This document shows, piece after piece, positions 27,101-36,213 of a DNA stretch of 64,000 bases. Source of the DNA: Halobellus captivus (GTDB lineage: Archaea; Halobacteriota; Halobacteria; Halobacteriales; Haloferacaceae); the NCBI RefSeq assembly GCF_007655485.1, contig NZ_VJXQ01000001.1, positions 937,081-1,001,080 on the forward strand, given 5' to 3'. The notes below the pieces were generated by a model. It did not search any database, was not told the DNA's origin, and saw nothing but the letters and a program-made list of their open reading frames with translations. Made by a program: the position numbers and the translations under genes. Numbering within the stretch: the stretch's first letter is position 1; each line of letters opens with the position of its first letter.

Positions 27101-28326
27101 AAACTTGGGGGGGTGTAGAACTCACCCAGTGCACGGCGAGTTTCTTGTGTGAAGTGCTTCTGGTACAGCTCTCCGAGTGGGTCGCCACGGATATTCATGT
27201 AGTTAAAGCGTGAGACAGATAGAATAAACTCAAGCAGTGTTCGGTCAAACTCTCGCATAGCCCGCGGCCAGTCTGTTTGACTCAGTTCCCGAACGTCACC
27301 CGCGTCGTAGTCCTCAACAGGTGCGTTCCACCAGTAGTAGATGTCCTGTTCGAAAATGGATTCTACGAGTTCCTGCCGCATCTGGTCCATCAAGTCACTC
27401 GCAGCGATTGTGTAAGACCCGACGGGAACCGTGTCACGAAACTCGCGTGTATTTCCTATAATAAACTCCGAGAGCGACAGAGAGGGGAAATCAAAGTCGT
27501 CACAGGCCTTCGCCAACATAAACCGTCCGAGCAAGGATTGGACAGTTTCAACAGCGAACATAACCTTCTCTTTATTCGCTGCTGACCCGGCGATATCCTG
27601 CCACTCATCAGGGAGATCACTCCAATTAGGTTCTGCCGAGTAGTACTCCTCCCAGAACTCGTAAGCGTCCTTTGGGAACGAATTCTCTTCGCGCTCGACA
27701 TAGTAGTCGAGGAGGTTGTACGTCTTTTCGAGCATTTCATAGAATATGGTATTCTGCTCGTTAGCGAAGGTAGTCAGGAACTCATTCTGACCAACCTGCT
27801 CATCATCAATTACCTCTCCAATAGATACAGAATCAATCGAATCGAGATACTCGGTGAGTTCGGATTTCGTACTAAATTCGTAACTCGGTTTGTGAAGGTC
27901 AACGATCTCGTCAGCTTCCACGTCAGTAATCTCTTCTAGCGAATTGCGGAAGATACGTTCTGCCCGGTCCCGTGCCCCACGTTCGTATAGAATGATTTCC
28001 TGTCCGTCAGTCAGAACGCCATATCTGGCTTTGAGAGGCTTTACATATTGCTCCCAGAGTTGGGGTTTGTGATTTGCTAGGTCTTCGTCTCTAGACGGTT
28101 TCTTAAATTCGATTGTGAATACCGTATTATCGAGGTCGTCTTTCCCTGAATAATCTGCTCGTCCCTTCCCCACGATACTCTCTTCAGAGCGTATGTCTAC
28201 TCCGAACCCTTCGTACCCAAGCTCGGAAAAGAACCCTTCGTCAACAAAAATATCCATAACCTCACTTTCGGATAGGTTGGGATTCTGTTGTACGTTCTCG
28301 AAGATGGAACGAAGGATATCCTGCAT
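24160..28326 (-). CDS. Type IIG restriction-modification enzyme (Eco57I-like, 1388 aa)
   Basis: A single chain combines nuclease, methyltransferase and specificity regions. The N-terminal PD-(D/E)xK domain shows GRADYSG (Asp58) and FTIEFKKP (Glu73-x-Lys75). A helical segment follows, then an N6-adenine methylase: GEFYTPPSL (401-409), SAM motif I DPSCGSGTF (435-443), GLDIHPFAVVLAQIRF, and catalytic motif IV NPPW (684-687). Roughly residues 850-1240 form the TaqI/Eco57I-like target-recognition region, and the C-terminus is helical. Such enzymes methylate one site and cleave unmodified DNA nearby. The gene is A+T-rich compared with the chromosome. A TATA-like ACTTTATC lies about 25-35 bp upstream on the minus strand, and the TBP homologue follows 7 bp after the stop. 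Confidence 0.9.
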   Translation of the reverse strand: MQDILRSIFENVQQNPNLSESEVMDIFVDEGFFSELGYEGFGVDIRSEESIVGKGRADYSGKDDLDNTVFTIEFKKPSRDEDLANHKPQLWEQYVKPLKARYGVLTDGQEIILYERGARDRAERIFRNSLEEITDVEADEIVDLHKPSYEFSTKSELTEYLDSIDSVSIGEVIDDEQVGQNEFLTTFANEQNTIFYEMLEKTYNLLDYYVEREENSFPKDAYEFWEEYYSAEPNWSDLPDEWQDIAGSAANKEKVMFAVETVQSLLGRFMLAKACDDFDFPSLSLSEFIIGNTREFRDTVPVGSYTIAASDLMDQMRQELVESIFEQDIYYWWNAPVEDYDAGDVRELSQTDWPRAMREFDRTLLEFILSVSRFNYMNIRGDPLGELYQKHFTQETRRALGEFYTPPSLAEYVLDSAGYDPAESDRDLRQQRLIDPSCGSGTFLIQALEKYREQCGGDTNWATELRNLCERSRLVGLDIHPFAVVLAQIRFMLDILPEYGEAVEQEGPGFVLKRLPIYRTDSLIDESQVEEGLQQTLTASHDKGMIEFKMPLPIRQGSDFESLPFELPEFSYVQEKTLNEIQNQQQYFSALLGVFDAVKEIGGRQERYEVEQDELESYFTDYFEPHISTEQIANVFLDTANGFLGTVEDLRHDYNDGRLLKLIEDVVLASIIKNDISHDYVIGNPPWVAKQNRYTGDDQNRRMQQLYYSAWSESDPYMEFMERGLDMLHTGGKLGFVVSNRFLYNSGAKEIRALLAKNRIHEIIDFTDVPIFPDATNYTAAITVEKEVDNDDWDSFIEDDSFTNEHSILSTRVRQWEETDDSDNVDVQSLISTIRARVPHPTIEFFDIDSKHLQGRVWVKRGEVYREEMSTRFTANGQRVSVSKMLPIADVWPFCPMSEYDVLGQVEDLMDMRLGDRRVIRNNSPEDAPNLVGDEIMVGIQTSGDNAYIVHPIVGISKEKLSEIDTLPITPRGIDETYTVETGLLKIDISSQDVERWLPSWDNRLVFVPYKQGDERAQLIRPRELKEEYEQTWEYFSDAKVLETLSEDSVEREEIHNRLAYELDVIDEDDVTTNDGERDYRQADLSSSQYQDLSRAIRTNVDVIDLFDKDLWWYRYMRRQNIESLPYPKLLTGNQKNENSLCFDDEGIIAPHNARVYSFAVAEDKRYSIAGVLNSAITEYYHKHHSRIHRGRAYSYIKDYISKWPVKVPTGELKERIETAVNEILHLKDLETKIPQFPDPYILKAREKGAEFIDVTITPESTFISSPSVQQNLDRDTTLVLDDGQSLSEGIDSGVKAEYVQTALQDTKLHKNQTLSLPVPLDDEVAQNALDELAEDISTRNDGDIAELEEQINEAVFELYGLSEEDVQEHVHRYNRQHESVKPLDIVD

Positions 28327-28632
28327 TGAGAGGTACTGCTCTTGCTACCTCTGATAAAGTTTCGGTCAAGTGTCCTCGAAAGAGTTCATTGTACGATTAG
28401 TCACGCTCTGAGTCGCACAGCGGCGGGTCTGCTAGTGCCTCCGGGTACCATCGAATGGACGACTTGGAAGTTCGTCAACGAAGGCCCACACAACCCCCGT
28501 GCTTCCCTGTTTGACTATCACCTAGGCATCGGCGTGCACCGTCTCACCGTCCGTTTCCGTAGGCCGTGGGAACGAGTACAGAAACACCCTTCTCAAGACA
28601 TTGTTATAAGGCGCTTCTGAACGATAATGGCC
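28327..28632. other. Intergenic region with promoter of the Type IIG operon
   Basis: This stretch lies between the 3' end of mcrC and the 5' end of the Type IIG gene, both on the minus strand. On the minus strand, AAACTTTATCAG (about 28349-28361) is positioned 24-35 bp before the ATG of the Type IIG gene. The plus-strand frame here has shadow composition. No gene is seen. Confidence 0.5.
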
Positions 28633-29910
28633 TCACCAAGGAAGTTGGGCAGCAACACCCCGTTGAATCGTTGTAAGGAGGGACTGTCCATCAACAGCTT
28701 TGACGGGGACTTCCACCAGCGTGAGCGAGTCAAGATCACGTACCTCATATGTGGATCGCAGGGCCTGCTCTTGCTCTGGATAAAATAGTACACCAGGGAC
28801 GTCGTGTGCTACTTGATACGCGACAAGTTGATAGATATCACTGGGCGACGGTTCGCGACTATTGGCTGCTGGATTGTCACGCTTCCACTTTGCATCACCC
28901 ACAAGCCGAGCACGCTCCCCATCCGAAACCAACACGTCAGGGCGGATCTGTATCCGGCGATGACCGCCTGAGACAAGTCGCGTTGAAGTAGCCTGTGCCG
29001 TGGCGACCCAGCCGCGTTCAGTTGCCAGCTCAGAAACCACCCGTTCAACCACCTCCTCAAAGATCGTATTCATATTCACTAAGAGAGCATACGAGTCTCG
29101 GTCCGCGACGCGGAGTGAATCGAGATGCACGTTCTGTAGCACTAGCTTGGTCAATCGAACGAGATCCTCGTAGTACTCCATCAACCGTGTTAGCTCGACT
29201 GATTCCAACTCGATTGGCCGCACTGGCGTCAGCTCGACTCGGCGGCGTAACTGTTGCTGGTGCCGGCGTAGTGCCCTGTTAAGATCGGGGTCACTGACGA
29301 GCCGCTGCAGAACCGTTGTGGCATAGAGGATTGCCTGGTTAACCGTGGTATCAACCGTTAATTCGTCGTACGTACACTCGAAGGCTGTCGGCGTTGGCCC
29401 CTGTCGTTGAAGTTGTTGCTGCACATTGATTCGGCCTCGGAGGTGGTCAGTAGTCCGTGATACGCGGCTGTATGACCCGTGAAGCCCCTGGGTCAACACG
29501 TGATCGAGCTCGTTTTGGAACAGCATCGCAAGCGCATCAATAAACCGGGCTCCACCGGCAAGTTGAGTCTCCTGCTCGAACGTCTGCGCTTCAATATTTT
29601 GTGCGTATTTGAGAAGTCCAAGAAGGTCTGTGTTGGCTATTTTTGGGCGAATCTCAACCGTTGGCCCCTCTGGCAATGCGACGATTCCGATATGCTGAGT
29701 AGCTCGGAGTCGGGCACGACCGTCTGCCCGATATTCCAGCAGAAGGCGGGTCGCTTTATCTGACCCAGTTCCCCCATTAATTTCCCGTTCGACCGTCTCT
29801 CGAGCCTTTGAGGGAAGCTCTTCTGTATCCAGGTATGGGGTTGCCTCGTATTCGCGAAGCGTGTAGTCGGGCTCACTCGTGGAGAGGGAAGCGGACTGCT
29901 GACCACTCAT
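28633..29910 (-). CDS. mcrC: McrC-family nuclease subunit of a McrBC system
   Basis: McrC is the nuclease and McrB-stimulating partner in modification-dependent restriction. The N-terminal beta-rich adaptor includes 'GIVALPEGPTVEIRPKI' (74-90). The middle contains 'HLRGRINVQQQL', which is typical for the family. The PD-(D/E)xK nuclease at the C-terminal part reads IRPDVLV (Asp325) and LVGDAKWK (Asp339, Lys341). The 425-aa length fits McrC. Its ATG overlaps the mcrB stop by 4 bp (ATGA), so translation is coupled. Confidence 0.9.
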   Translation of the reverse strand: MSGQQSASLSTSEPDYTLREYEATPYLDTEELPSKARETVEREINGGTGSDKATRLLLEYRADGRARLRATQHIGIVALPEGPTVEIRPKIANTDLLGLLKYAQNIEAQTFEQETQLAGGARFIDALAMLFQNELDHVLTQGLHGSYSRVSRTTDHLRGRINVQQQLQRQGPTPTAFECTYDELTVDTTVNQAILYATTVLQRLVSDPDLNRALRRHQQQLRRRVELTPVRPIELESVELTRLMEYYEDLVRLTKLVLQNVHLDSLRVADRDSYALLVNMNTIFEEVVERVVSELATERGWVATAQATSTRLVSGGHRRIQIRPDVLVSDGERARLVGDAKWKRDNPAANSREPSPSDIYQLVAYQVAHDVPGVLFYPEQEQALRSTYEVRDLDSLTLVEVPVKAVDGQSLLTTIQRGVAAQLPW

Positions 29911-32306
29911 AACTCGGCTGACTGAAGCTTCTCGGGGATAGGCTCACCATCTCGAATTGCACGTGCCAGTTCGAGGAGAGAGTATTCGTCATACCCAGGG
30001 ATGTACCAGTAGTCGTGGCCCGCGTAACTGGTTCGATCGGTATCGCGATGATCGTGATCGATCCGACGAGCGAGGTCAGTTAGAGAATGGAGCTCGCCGT
30101 CATATGCCCACCGGACGCCCTTTTGTGTCCCGAGATCTGCGACCGTACACACCCAATAGTCGCTGTCCGGCTCAAACTGTGGCTCCGGACTCTCGTGCAT
30201 ACTGTCAATATCGAAGTGGAGTTCATCCCCAATCTTCAACACGTTATTCTCTGCTAAATAGCCGAGCGAGTTCGAGAAAGAGTCCTCGGATGACGTCGGA
30301 GTTTCCCAAACAACGTTGATGCCGACTAGTTCAGCGAGTACAGTGGCGAGCTCACCTGCTGTGAATGCGCGAATCTCCTGGCGGTCCGTATCAAGCAGCT
30401 CTCCAGCATCACCATCGAACAGCTGTTGTTCGATCTGGACGAACTGCCCAAAGTAGTATTCCTCCAAAAGTGGAAGGATCTCGAACTGCCAGGCATCAAC
30501 GATCTGGGCGACCTGTTCGGTCGCCTTACCGTCCTGATCGATCCCGAGTAGATACGAGTGGCCGAGCTGTTTGCCACGCCCAAGTTGGGATGCATCGCGG
30601 ATCCGCGCATTCAGCTGTTTCCATGCGAGAATTGAGAGGGCAAGCAGCGAATCGGCCGCATCCCCCTCAGTAGCGAGCGCCTCTAATTCAACCTCACCGT
30701 CGAATCCATATCTCTCTTCCAGCGGCGTCATCTCCGGCGGGAAATGGATGAATCGGAACCGGCGTCTCAGCGCCGCGTCCACCAGGGCAATCGATCGGTC
30801 GGCCGTATTCATCGTCCCAATTACATACAGATTTGGTGGGACGGTGAACCGTTCGTTCGAGTGGGGGAGCGTTGTGGCGGTTTCGCTGGTAGCATCTTGT
30901 CGTTTATCCGGTTCCAGGAGGGTGATGATCTCACCGAAGATCTGAGCGAGATTCCCCCGGTTGATTTCGTCGATGATAAGGACGTATGGCGGTGGCGATC
31001 CTTCGGACTCCCCCTCGCGGTGCGACTCGTAGGCAAGACGCGCTCGATCACAGAGCCGCTTGAACACACCGGCCTCAACCGCATATTCGACGCCACCATT
31101 GTGTTGGCGAGCAGTCAAGCCCTCGATGAAATCTTCATACGTAAACGACGGATGGAAGGTGACGACTTCGAGTTGGGCTTCCGTCGGTGCGTCCGACTGT
31201 TTTGCAATCCACCATCGGGCGAACTCGCGGGCAGTGTACGTTTTACCCGTCCCCGGCGGGCCATGGAAGATAAGTTGATTTACCCGAGAAAGTTGGCGAG
31301 CAATCGTATCCCGTCCTCGCGGTGGCCTCGTCGACTCTTCCAGCGGTGGCCGCCGGAACCGCTCGTCGAGTAGTTGATCCATCTTCACGTGATTGAAATT
31401 TGGGGTGAGATCCGCCTGTAATTGTAGACCCCGGATTAGCACGACGAAGAGAACTTGCGCAGGTGTCAGTGAGGAGTCGGTGATCTGTTGAACACCAAGT
31501 CGATCAGCTTGGGTTTGGAGTTGCTCGATATGCCTATTGTACAGATCAAACAACTGCTCATAAACGTGGACATCGCTTGGATCGATGTCGTTTTCGACGG
31601 TGGAATTGCGTCGAAGGACAGTCGTCCACTCTTCAATAACGTCAGTCGCAAGCGCGCTGCCAAGCCAGTTGCCAGGGGATCCATCGGTGAGCTGCTCTCG
31701 GATTGCAGCCGTCGCCTCGGAAATGCCACTGTACGGCTTGGTGCCTCCGCTGACAGTATAGCCGTGTTTTTCGAGTAGCGTTCTCAGGTTCGATGATTCG
31801 GCAGCGAAGATCTCAACGAGCTCTGGGGGGCACTCAGTAAAATAATGTCCTTGATTTAGCTGTAGGTTCTTTGTGTAGAAGATTTTCTGGTCGGTTGTCT
31901 CACAAATCCGTTGCAGATCCTCGGTGTATTCCTCGTTCCGGAGGATGTCATCATAGATGTGAATATGCGGTTCGATACCCTCCTTTGACCGAAGATCACG
32001 ACGATAGCCGCCCCCGGCTTGTTCCTCACTCCACCGATTATCTGGAGGGCCCTCGAAATCCTCCTGTAGTTCTGAATCGATAACGGAAACCGCGACGATT
32101 TGATATTGTTCTTGCACCAGATGGAGAACGATATCTCCAATATCAGCTTCGCGCAGGGTTTCATACCGCCGGTAGCCACCATTATCCCTGCTCGGTGAAA
32201 TCAGCGCTTTTCCGAGTGCTAATTCTCCTTCTTGCTTGTAGCGCCTGCCCTCCTGCTGGGTTTTCTCAATCCAGACGCGAGGAGAGGAGGACTCATCAAT
32301 GTTCAT
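29907..32306 (-). CDS. mcrB: McrB-family AAA+ GTPase with EVE/PUA-like N-terminal domain
   Basis: The motor subunit of a modification-dependent restriction system. With the ATG giving MNIDESSSP, Walker A GPPGTGKT lies at about 349-356, Walker B ending in IDEINRGN near 446-452, and the McrB signature IGTMNTADRS near 496-505. The N-terminal ~150 residues (RVWIEKT, ELALGKALISPSRDNGGYRRY, DIGDIVLHL, DNRWSEEQAGGGYRR) look like an EVE/PUA-superfamily domain. Such domains read modified bases and replace the DUF3578 domain of E. coli McrB. A GTG at 32381 would add 25 residues. The central ~170 residues are helical. Confidence 0.87.
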   Translation of the reverse strand: MNIDESSSPRVWIEKTQQEGRRYKQEGELALGKALISPSRDNGGYRRYETLREADIGDIVLHLVQEQYQIVAVSVIDSELQEDFEGPPDNRWSEEQAGGGYRRDLRSKEGIEPHIHIYDDILRNEEYTEDLQRICETTDQKIFYTKNLQLNQGHYFTECPPELVEIFAAESSNLRTLLEKHGYTVSGGTKPYSGISEATAAIREQLTDGSPGNWLGSALATDVIEEWTTVLRRNSTVENDIDPSDVHVYEQLFDLYNRHIEQLQTQADRLGVQQITDSSLTPAQVLFVVLIRGLQLQADLTPNFNHVKMDQLLDERFRRPPLEESTRPPRGRDTIARQLSRVNQLIFHGPPGTGKTYTAREFARWWIAKQSDAPTEAQLEVVTFHPSFTYEDFIEGLTARQHNGGVEYAVEAGVFKRLCDRARLAYESHREGESEGSPPPYVLIIDEINRGNLAQIFGEIITLLEPDKRQDATSETATTLPHSNERFTVPPNLYVIGTMNTADRSIALVDAALRRRFRFIHFPPEMTPLEERYGFDGEVELEALATEGDAADSLLALSILAWKQLNARIRDASQLGRGKQLGHSYLLGIDQDGKATEQVAQIVDAWQFEILPLLEEYYFGQFVQIEQQLFDGDAGELLDTDRQEIRAFTAGELATVLAELVGINVVWETPTSSEDSFSNSLGYLAENNVLKIGDELHFDIDSMHESPEPQFEPDSDYWVCTVADLGTQKGVRWAYDGELHSLTDLARRIDHDHRDTDRTSYAGHDYWYIPGYDEYSLLELARAIRDGEPIPEKLQSAEL

Positions 32307-32587
32307 ACCGACTACATTCTCGGTAATGTAATCAAACCACGGTCTGTCACCAATATAATAACCACTATCGCATAGTCCCACAAATACAATAAGTAACTAA
32401 TCGCTGGGAGTAGTTCAGATCGGAAAGATATGAGCTTGTAGCTCGAACGGGGAGAGACCGTCGCGTATTTGCGGAAACGCGAAATCAAGCATACCGATGA
32501 CCTCTGACTGAGCAACTACGGACCCAATCCTCATTAGTTTCACTCCGCTCAGACAAGTATTATCTTAACACTCAGCAAGTACGAGGT

Positions 32588-32917
32588 ATGTGGATTGAGG
32601 TACTTCCTCCGGTTGTCATCGAAAATCTGGACGTGATCGCGTTGATACTGCTCGGACTGCTCGTTGAAAAGCAGTACATCAGCCGGCCCGCCATCTGGGC
32701 GAACGTCGCAGCCATCAACATTCACCTATACGACTACTCGTTCGTCAGCGACTGGCTTGTTTGGTACGCGAATCTCGGAGTTATCGTCGCTGGCCTCGCT
32801 CTCTACACATACGGGTTCGATGAATCACTCCCTGGATGGTATTACACGCTCGCTTGGGCGTACTCATCAATTCCCGTTGCAGGAATTGCGTACCTGACTT
32901 GGAGTGGTGCGCTCTGA
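32588..32917 (+). CDS. Small membrane protein, unknown (109 aa)
   Basis: The protein is mostly hydrophobic with four probable helices: residues 8-25 (IENLDVIALILLGLLVE), about 33-48 (ISRPAIWANVAAINIHL), 53-74 and 85-106. Trp and Tyr cluster at the segment ends (WLVWYANLG, GWYYTLAWAY). I recognise no family. It is the only plus-strand gene between mcrB and the KAP gene and ends 23 bp from the KAP stop. It could be an effector or inhibitor of the neighbouring systems, but that is inference only. Confidence 0.6.
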   Translation: MWIEVLPPVVIENLDVIALILLGLLVEKQYISRPAIWANVAAINIHLYDYSFVSDWLVWYANLGVIVAGLALYTYGFDESLPGWYYTLAWAYSSIPVAGIAYLTWSGAL

Positions 32918-32940
32918 ATACTGTCGAGAACTTCAACTAG

Positions 32941-35900
32941 TTACTCCAGATAATATTCTTTGATGCCTTCCAACCTTTCCTGATCAACGGTCTCTAATTG
33001 CTCGAACCGTTGGATCAAGTCCTTAGCCGCATTCTTGACTGCATTGTTATTCGTCCGGTCGAGAAGGCTCTCTAGGCGATCTAGTATCTGATCCTCCTTC
33101 CCATAGAACTCCTTAAAACCGGCAATCTGTTCAACGACTGTTTTCAATTGACTGGCGTTGAGATTTTGATCAGTCAGGGCATTGCTGAGCCGTTCCATAA
33201 ACCGGCCGCCTTGGTTCTTTCCGAGCTCTTCAGGCATCGATTGCAGGACTTCGATAATCGGTGTGAGGTGGTCCGGGTTCTGGTTATTGCTGAGTCTCTG
33301 AGCAACTTCTTCTCGCACGTCCCCGACAACTGCTGCACGTCGATCTGCGTCTGCGTCTTCCGAAAAGGCGTCCCACAGTTCCTTATAGACCTTGTAGTCG
33401 CCTGCATTGCCTCGAAGAAGGATCTCCATTTGTCCGATGAAGCTCTCTTGCTCCGGCCCATCAAGCTTCGAGAAATGCTTAGCGATAGGCATCAAGAGTC
33501 GTTTCTTAACGTTTGAGTTATTCTCACCTTTGGCCTGTCGACCGCATTGCTCAATAATCGAACCCCACTCTTCCTCAAATCTACTGGGGTGCTTCTCAAC
33601 TATCGAAAGCCCGAGTTGTCTATGGTTGTTATTGTTGTTCTGGATCAGTCCGTCTGCTTTATCAGCAATCTTCGAATCGTATTCAGACGAAACTCGTGGA
33701 ATCACTTCGTCAATGATGAAGTCCTCGTTGTTGATGTGGCTAGGTACACGAGAGAGAAACGCATCAACTTCTTCTTCAGACTCAAGCACCGGTATCTTAT
33801 TCTCCACTGCAAATTCGTAGATCTCTCTCACGTTATTCGGATTCCACTTCCGGTACAAGTCGCTAATCAACTGCTGAACCTCCGACCAAGTATTCTCTGA
33901 GAACGACTCGTGGAAGTGTAGGACGGCCTCAACAAGTACAACCCTCTCGTTACTCTTCTCTTCGAGAAGCTCCTTAATCGTCTGAAAAACTTTTTCTGCT
34001 GTAGATTCTGAAACCTTTGAACCTACCTCCATCAACTCACGAGCAAGTGACTGATCGATTTGATCCGCTTGATTCCCATTGTAATCGTCTCGAAGTTCAA
34101 GCAGCTTCTCTACGTAGCTGCTACGGCCATCGACACCAGCTATGTCATCAAACTGACCGTACTGCCCAGTCTTTGTATACTCGTTCTGATTGTCCTCCAT
34201 CTCAACCAGTGAAGCAGCAACTTCGATAATCTCAGCCGTGACCAAGTGCTCCTTAGCTTCGCTGGAATCTGCTAAACTCTTCAGAGCAGCACTCAAGTTA
34301 TCATCTCGCAGATCAATTACACTGGTAGAGAATTTTGAGACTGTACGCCTAGGGATTTCGTCAGCGTGTGTGATGAATGCCTCTAAGACACCATCGTTCA
34401 GTCCATCTTCAATTTTGACTAATTCTGCGAACCTGTTGAAGAGCCGGCGTGAATAACGTGCCGGCATCACCAGTAGTATCGGGAATACAGATTTTGCATT
34501 AAGATGAGGTAGATCCTCGCGTACAGGATTTCTCACCAGATATTTGCCGACGACTTGGGCGACCTGCTTCTTTTCTTCTTCCTCTAGTACGTTGAAGATA
34601 GAGACCAAACTTCGAATAATGCTATACATTGGCTGCTCACGACTGTTTGAACGGTAGGTCTGAAGGTCGTCATCAATGGCATCACAGTACTGAGCAAATG
34701 AACGACTTCTCTCCCTGATATCCTCTATTTGCTCTCGAAGCTCTGATTGTTGGCCCGTCTTCAAGTACCGCATTACGTCGTCTAAATCATCTAAACCAGA
34801 CGAATAGGACGGTTCTGCAAGATTAAGGAAAGGACGGACATTCGGTGCTGTAACTCTTTGAGTCGAGCTGAGGAACGATTCCAAACGTGATTCTCCTCGT
34901 TCATCAATATCGAGAATTTTCTTTATACGGTCCTGCTTGTCCTCATCTTGTAAGTCATTGTTGAAATATGAATTAACATCGTCTAAGAGGTACGGGTCAT
35001 CTACAAGTTGCCTGTAGAAGTCTGAGAACTCCTCTTCCAGTATTGAAATCTTTGCAAGGAACGGCGTATTTTCAGTGATTCTCCCCGAGTTCAGTATCCC
35101 CTCTGCCTCTCGTTCTTCTGCGATTTTTCGGAGAGTAACGAGCCGGTTGATCGCGTTTTTAATTCTGCGGGGGTTCTCAAAGTAGGCGTTTGCTATGATA
35201 TCAACAGTCTCTTCGTCAAATGAATTGCTAAGCTGTTCATTCTGCTCCTGAGCATAGTTTTCGACATCTTCGGTTTGGAACGGTGGGATCCGCATATGGG
35301 TCTGGAAAAACTTTCTGAGGAACTCGCGCTCGCTTCGTGTATCCCCAAAATATCCGTCCTCGTTAATCGCCTTTAGGTGACTCTCCAACGCTTCATCATC
35401 ACACGGAATCAAGTAGATACAACGGTCGTCCTCCAAGAAGGTCTTCAAGGACACGAGGACGTCGTAGACCGTGTCGCTTTCACACCGGTCCAAGTTATCC
35501 ACTGAGATGACGACCTTTTCGGCCTCCGACTCCTGAATAATTGACTCGAAGATCCTTTGATAAGCACCGGTCCACTCCTTCCGAGGGTACAAAAACTTCC
35601 TCTGAATCGTCTGAGCAACCGTATCCAACTGCTGTAGAATATATCCTAGCACAGGTAACAGTAACCCTGTCAGGACTACTGATGCGGCAGCAGAGTATCC
35701 GCCAGCTTCTAACGCAACAGCGGCTATAGCCAATCCAACAAATGCTATTGCAAGTAATGGGCTGTCAGACCAGAAATCAGAGATAATTTCTTGTGGGCTA
35801 CTGGATTTCGTGACTTGCTCATCTTCCTCTACGTCGTAAAGCCGGCCCGTAATGTCGTCTTCTCCGAGAACACCTTCCGAATCTTCACCGTCGATCTCTT

Positions 35901-36213
35901 CACCAATCGCTTGATCTAATTCCAGAAGTAGTTCTGTCCGGATCGAGTCTTCAGCGTGAGCCCAAGCGTCGAACTCGATACAAAGCACCTCGTCAAATTC
36001 TGAGCGGCTCCGTATTCTGTTATACAGCAGTTTGATAATCGAGCTTTTTCCTGACCCCCACTCACCGAAGATGCCGACGTGCCAGGGTGGCTCAACATTC
36101 TGAATGACTGTGGAGAGAGTGTCTACGTATTCGATATGGCCAAAGCTGTCTTGCTCTTCAGAAGTGATTGGATCATCAGTTAGGAACATACGACTATCAT
36201 CGGAAGACGTCAT
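32941..36213 (-). CDS. KAP-family P-loop NTPase with membrane hairpin (about 1090 aa)
   Basis: KAP NTPases are AAA-related ATPases with transmembrane helices inserted between Walker A and Walker B; the F-plasmid phage-exclusion protein PifA belongs here. This protein shows GIFGEWGSGKSS (Walker A, about residues 48-58), VLCIEFDAWAHAED, and a hydrophobic hairpin at about 150-193 (LLAIAFVGLAIAAVALEAGG, VVLTGLLLPVLGYI). Walker B is KVVISVDNLDRCESD at about 232-246, followed by RFFKKFFQTHMRIPPF-like sequence (EFLRKFFQTHMRIPPF) and NPRRIKNAINRLVTLR. The C-terminal ~650 residues are a long helical, charged, HEAT-like region. I use the ATG giving MTSSDDSRMF, because the upstream frame begins only with TTG. 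The gene is A+T-rich and stands alone on the minus strand. Confidence 0.85.
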   Translation of the reverse strand: MTSSDDSRMFLTDDPITSEEQDSFGHIEYVDTLSTVIQNVEPPWHVGIFGEWGSGKSSIIKLLYNRIRSRSEFDEVLCIEFDAWAHAEDSIRTELLLELDQAIGEEIDGEDSEGVLGEDDITGRLYDVEEDEQVTKSSSPQEIISDFWSDSPLLAIAFVGLAIAAVALEAGGYSAAASVVLTGLLLPVLGYILQQLDTVAQTIQRKFLYPRKEWTGAYQRIFESIIQESEAEKVVISVDNLDRCESDTVYDVLVSLKTFLEDDRCIYLIPCDDEALESHLKAINEDGYFGDTRSEREFLRKFFQTHMRIPPFQTEDVENYAQEQNEQLSNSFDEETVDIIANAYFENPRRIKNAINRLVTLRKIAEEREAEGILNSGRITENTPFLAKISILEEEFSDFYRQLVDDPYLLDDVNSYFNNDLQDEDKQDRIKKILDIDERGESRLESFLSSTQRVTAPNVRPFLNLAEPSYSSGLDDLDDVMRYLKTGQQSELREQIEDIRERSRSFAQYCDAIDDDLQTYRSNSREQPMYSIIRSLVSIFNVLEEEEKKQVAQVVGKYLVRNPVREDLPHLNAKSVFPILLVMPARYSRRLFNRFAELVKIEDGLNDGVLEAFITHADEIPRRTVSKFSTSVIDLRDDNLSAALKSLADSSEAKEHLVTAEIIEVAASLVEMEDNQNEYTKTGQYGQFDDIAGVDGRSSYVEKLLELRDDYNGNQADQIDQSLARELMEVGSKVSESTAEKVFQTIKELLEEKSNERVVLVEAVLHFHESFSENTWSEVQQLISDLYRKWNPNNVREIYEFAVENKIPVLESEEEVDAFLSRVPSHINNEDFIIDEVIPRVSSEYDSKIADKADGLIQNNNNNHRQLGLSIVEKHPSRFEEEWGSIIEQCGRQAKGENNSNVKKRLLMPIAKHFSKLDGPEQESFIGQMEILLRGNAGDYKVYKELWDAFSEDADADRRAAVVGDVREEVAQRLSNNQNPDHLTPIIEVLQSMPEELGKNQGGRFMERLSNALTDQNLNASQLKTVVEQIAGFKEFYGKEDQILDRLESLLDRTNNNAVKNAAKDLIQRFEQLETVDQERLEGIKEYYLE

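Noticed and set aside
28342-28620. 92-aa plus-strand frame between mcrC and the Type IIG gene
   Set aside because: Shadow-like composition; the region is better explained as the promoter of the Type IIG operon.
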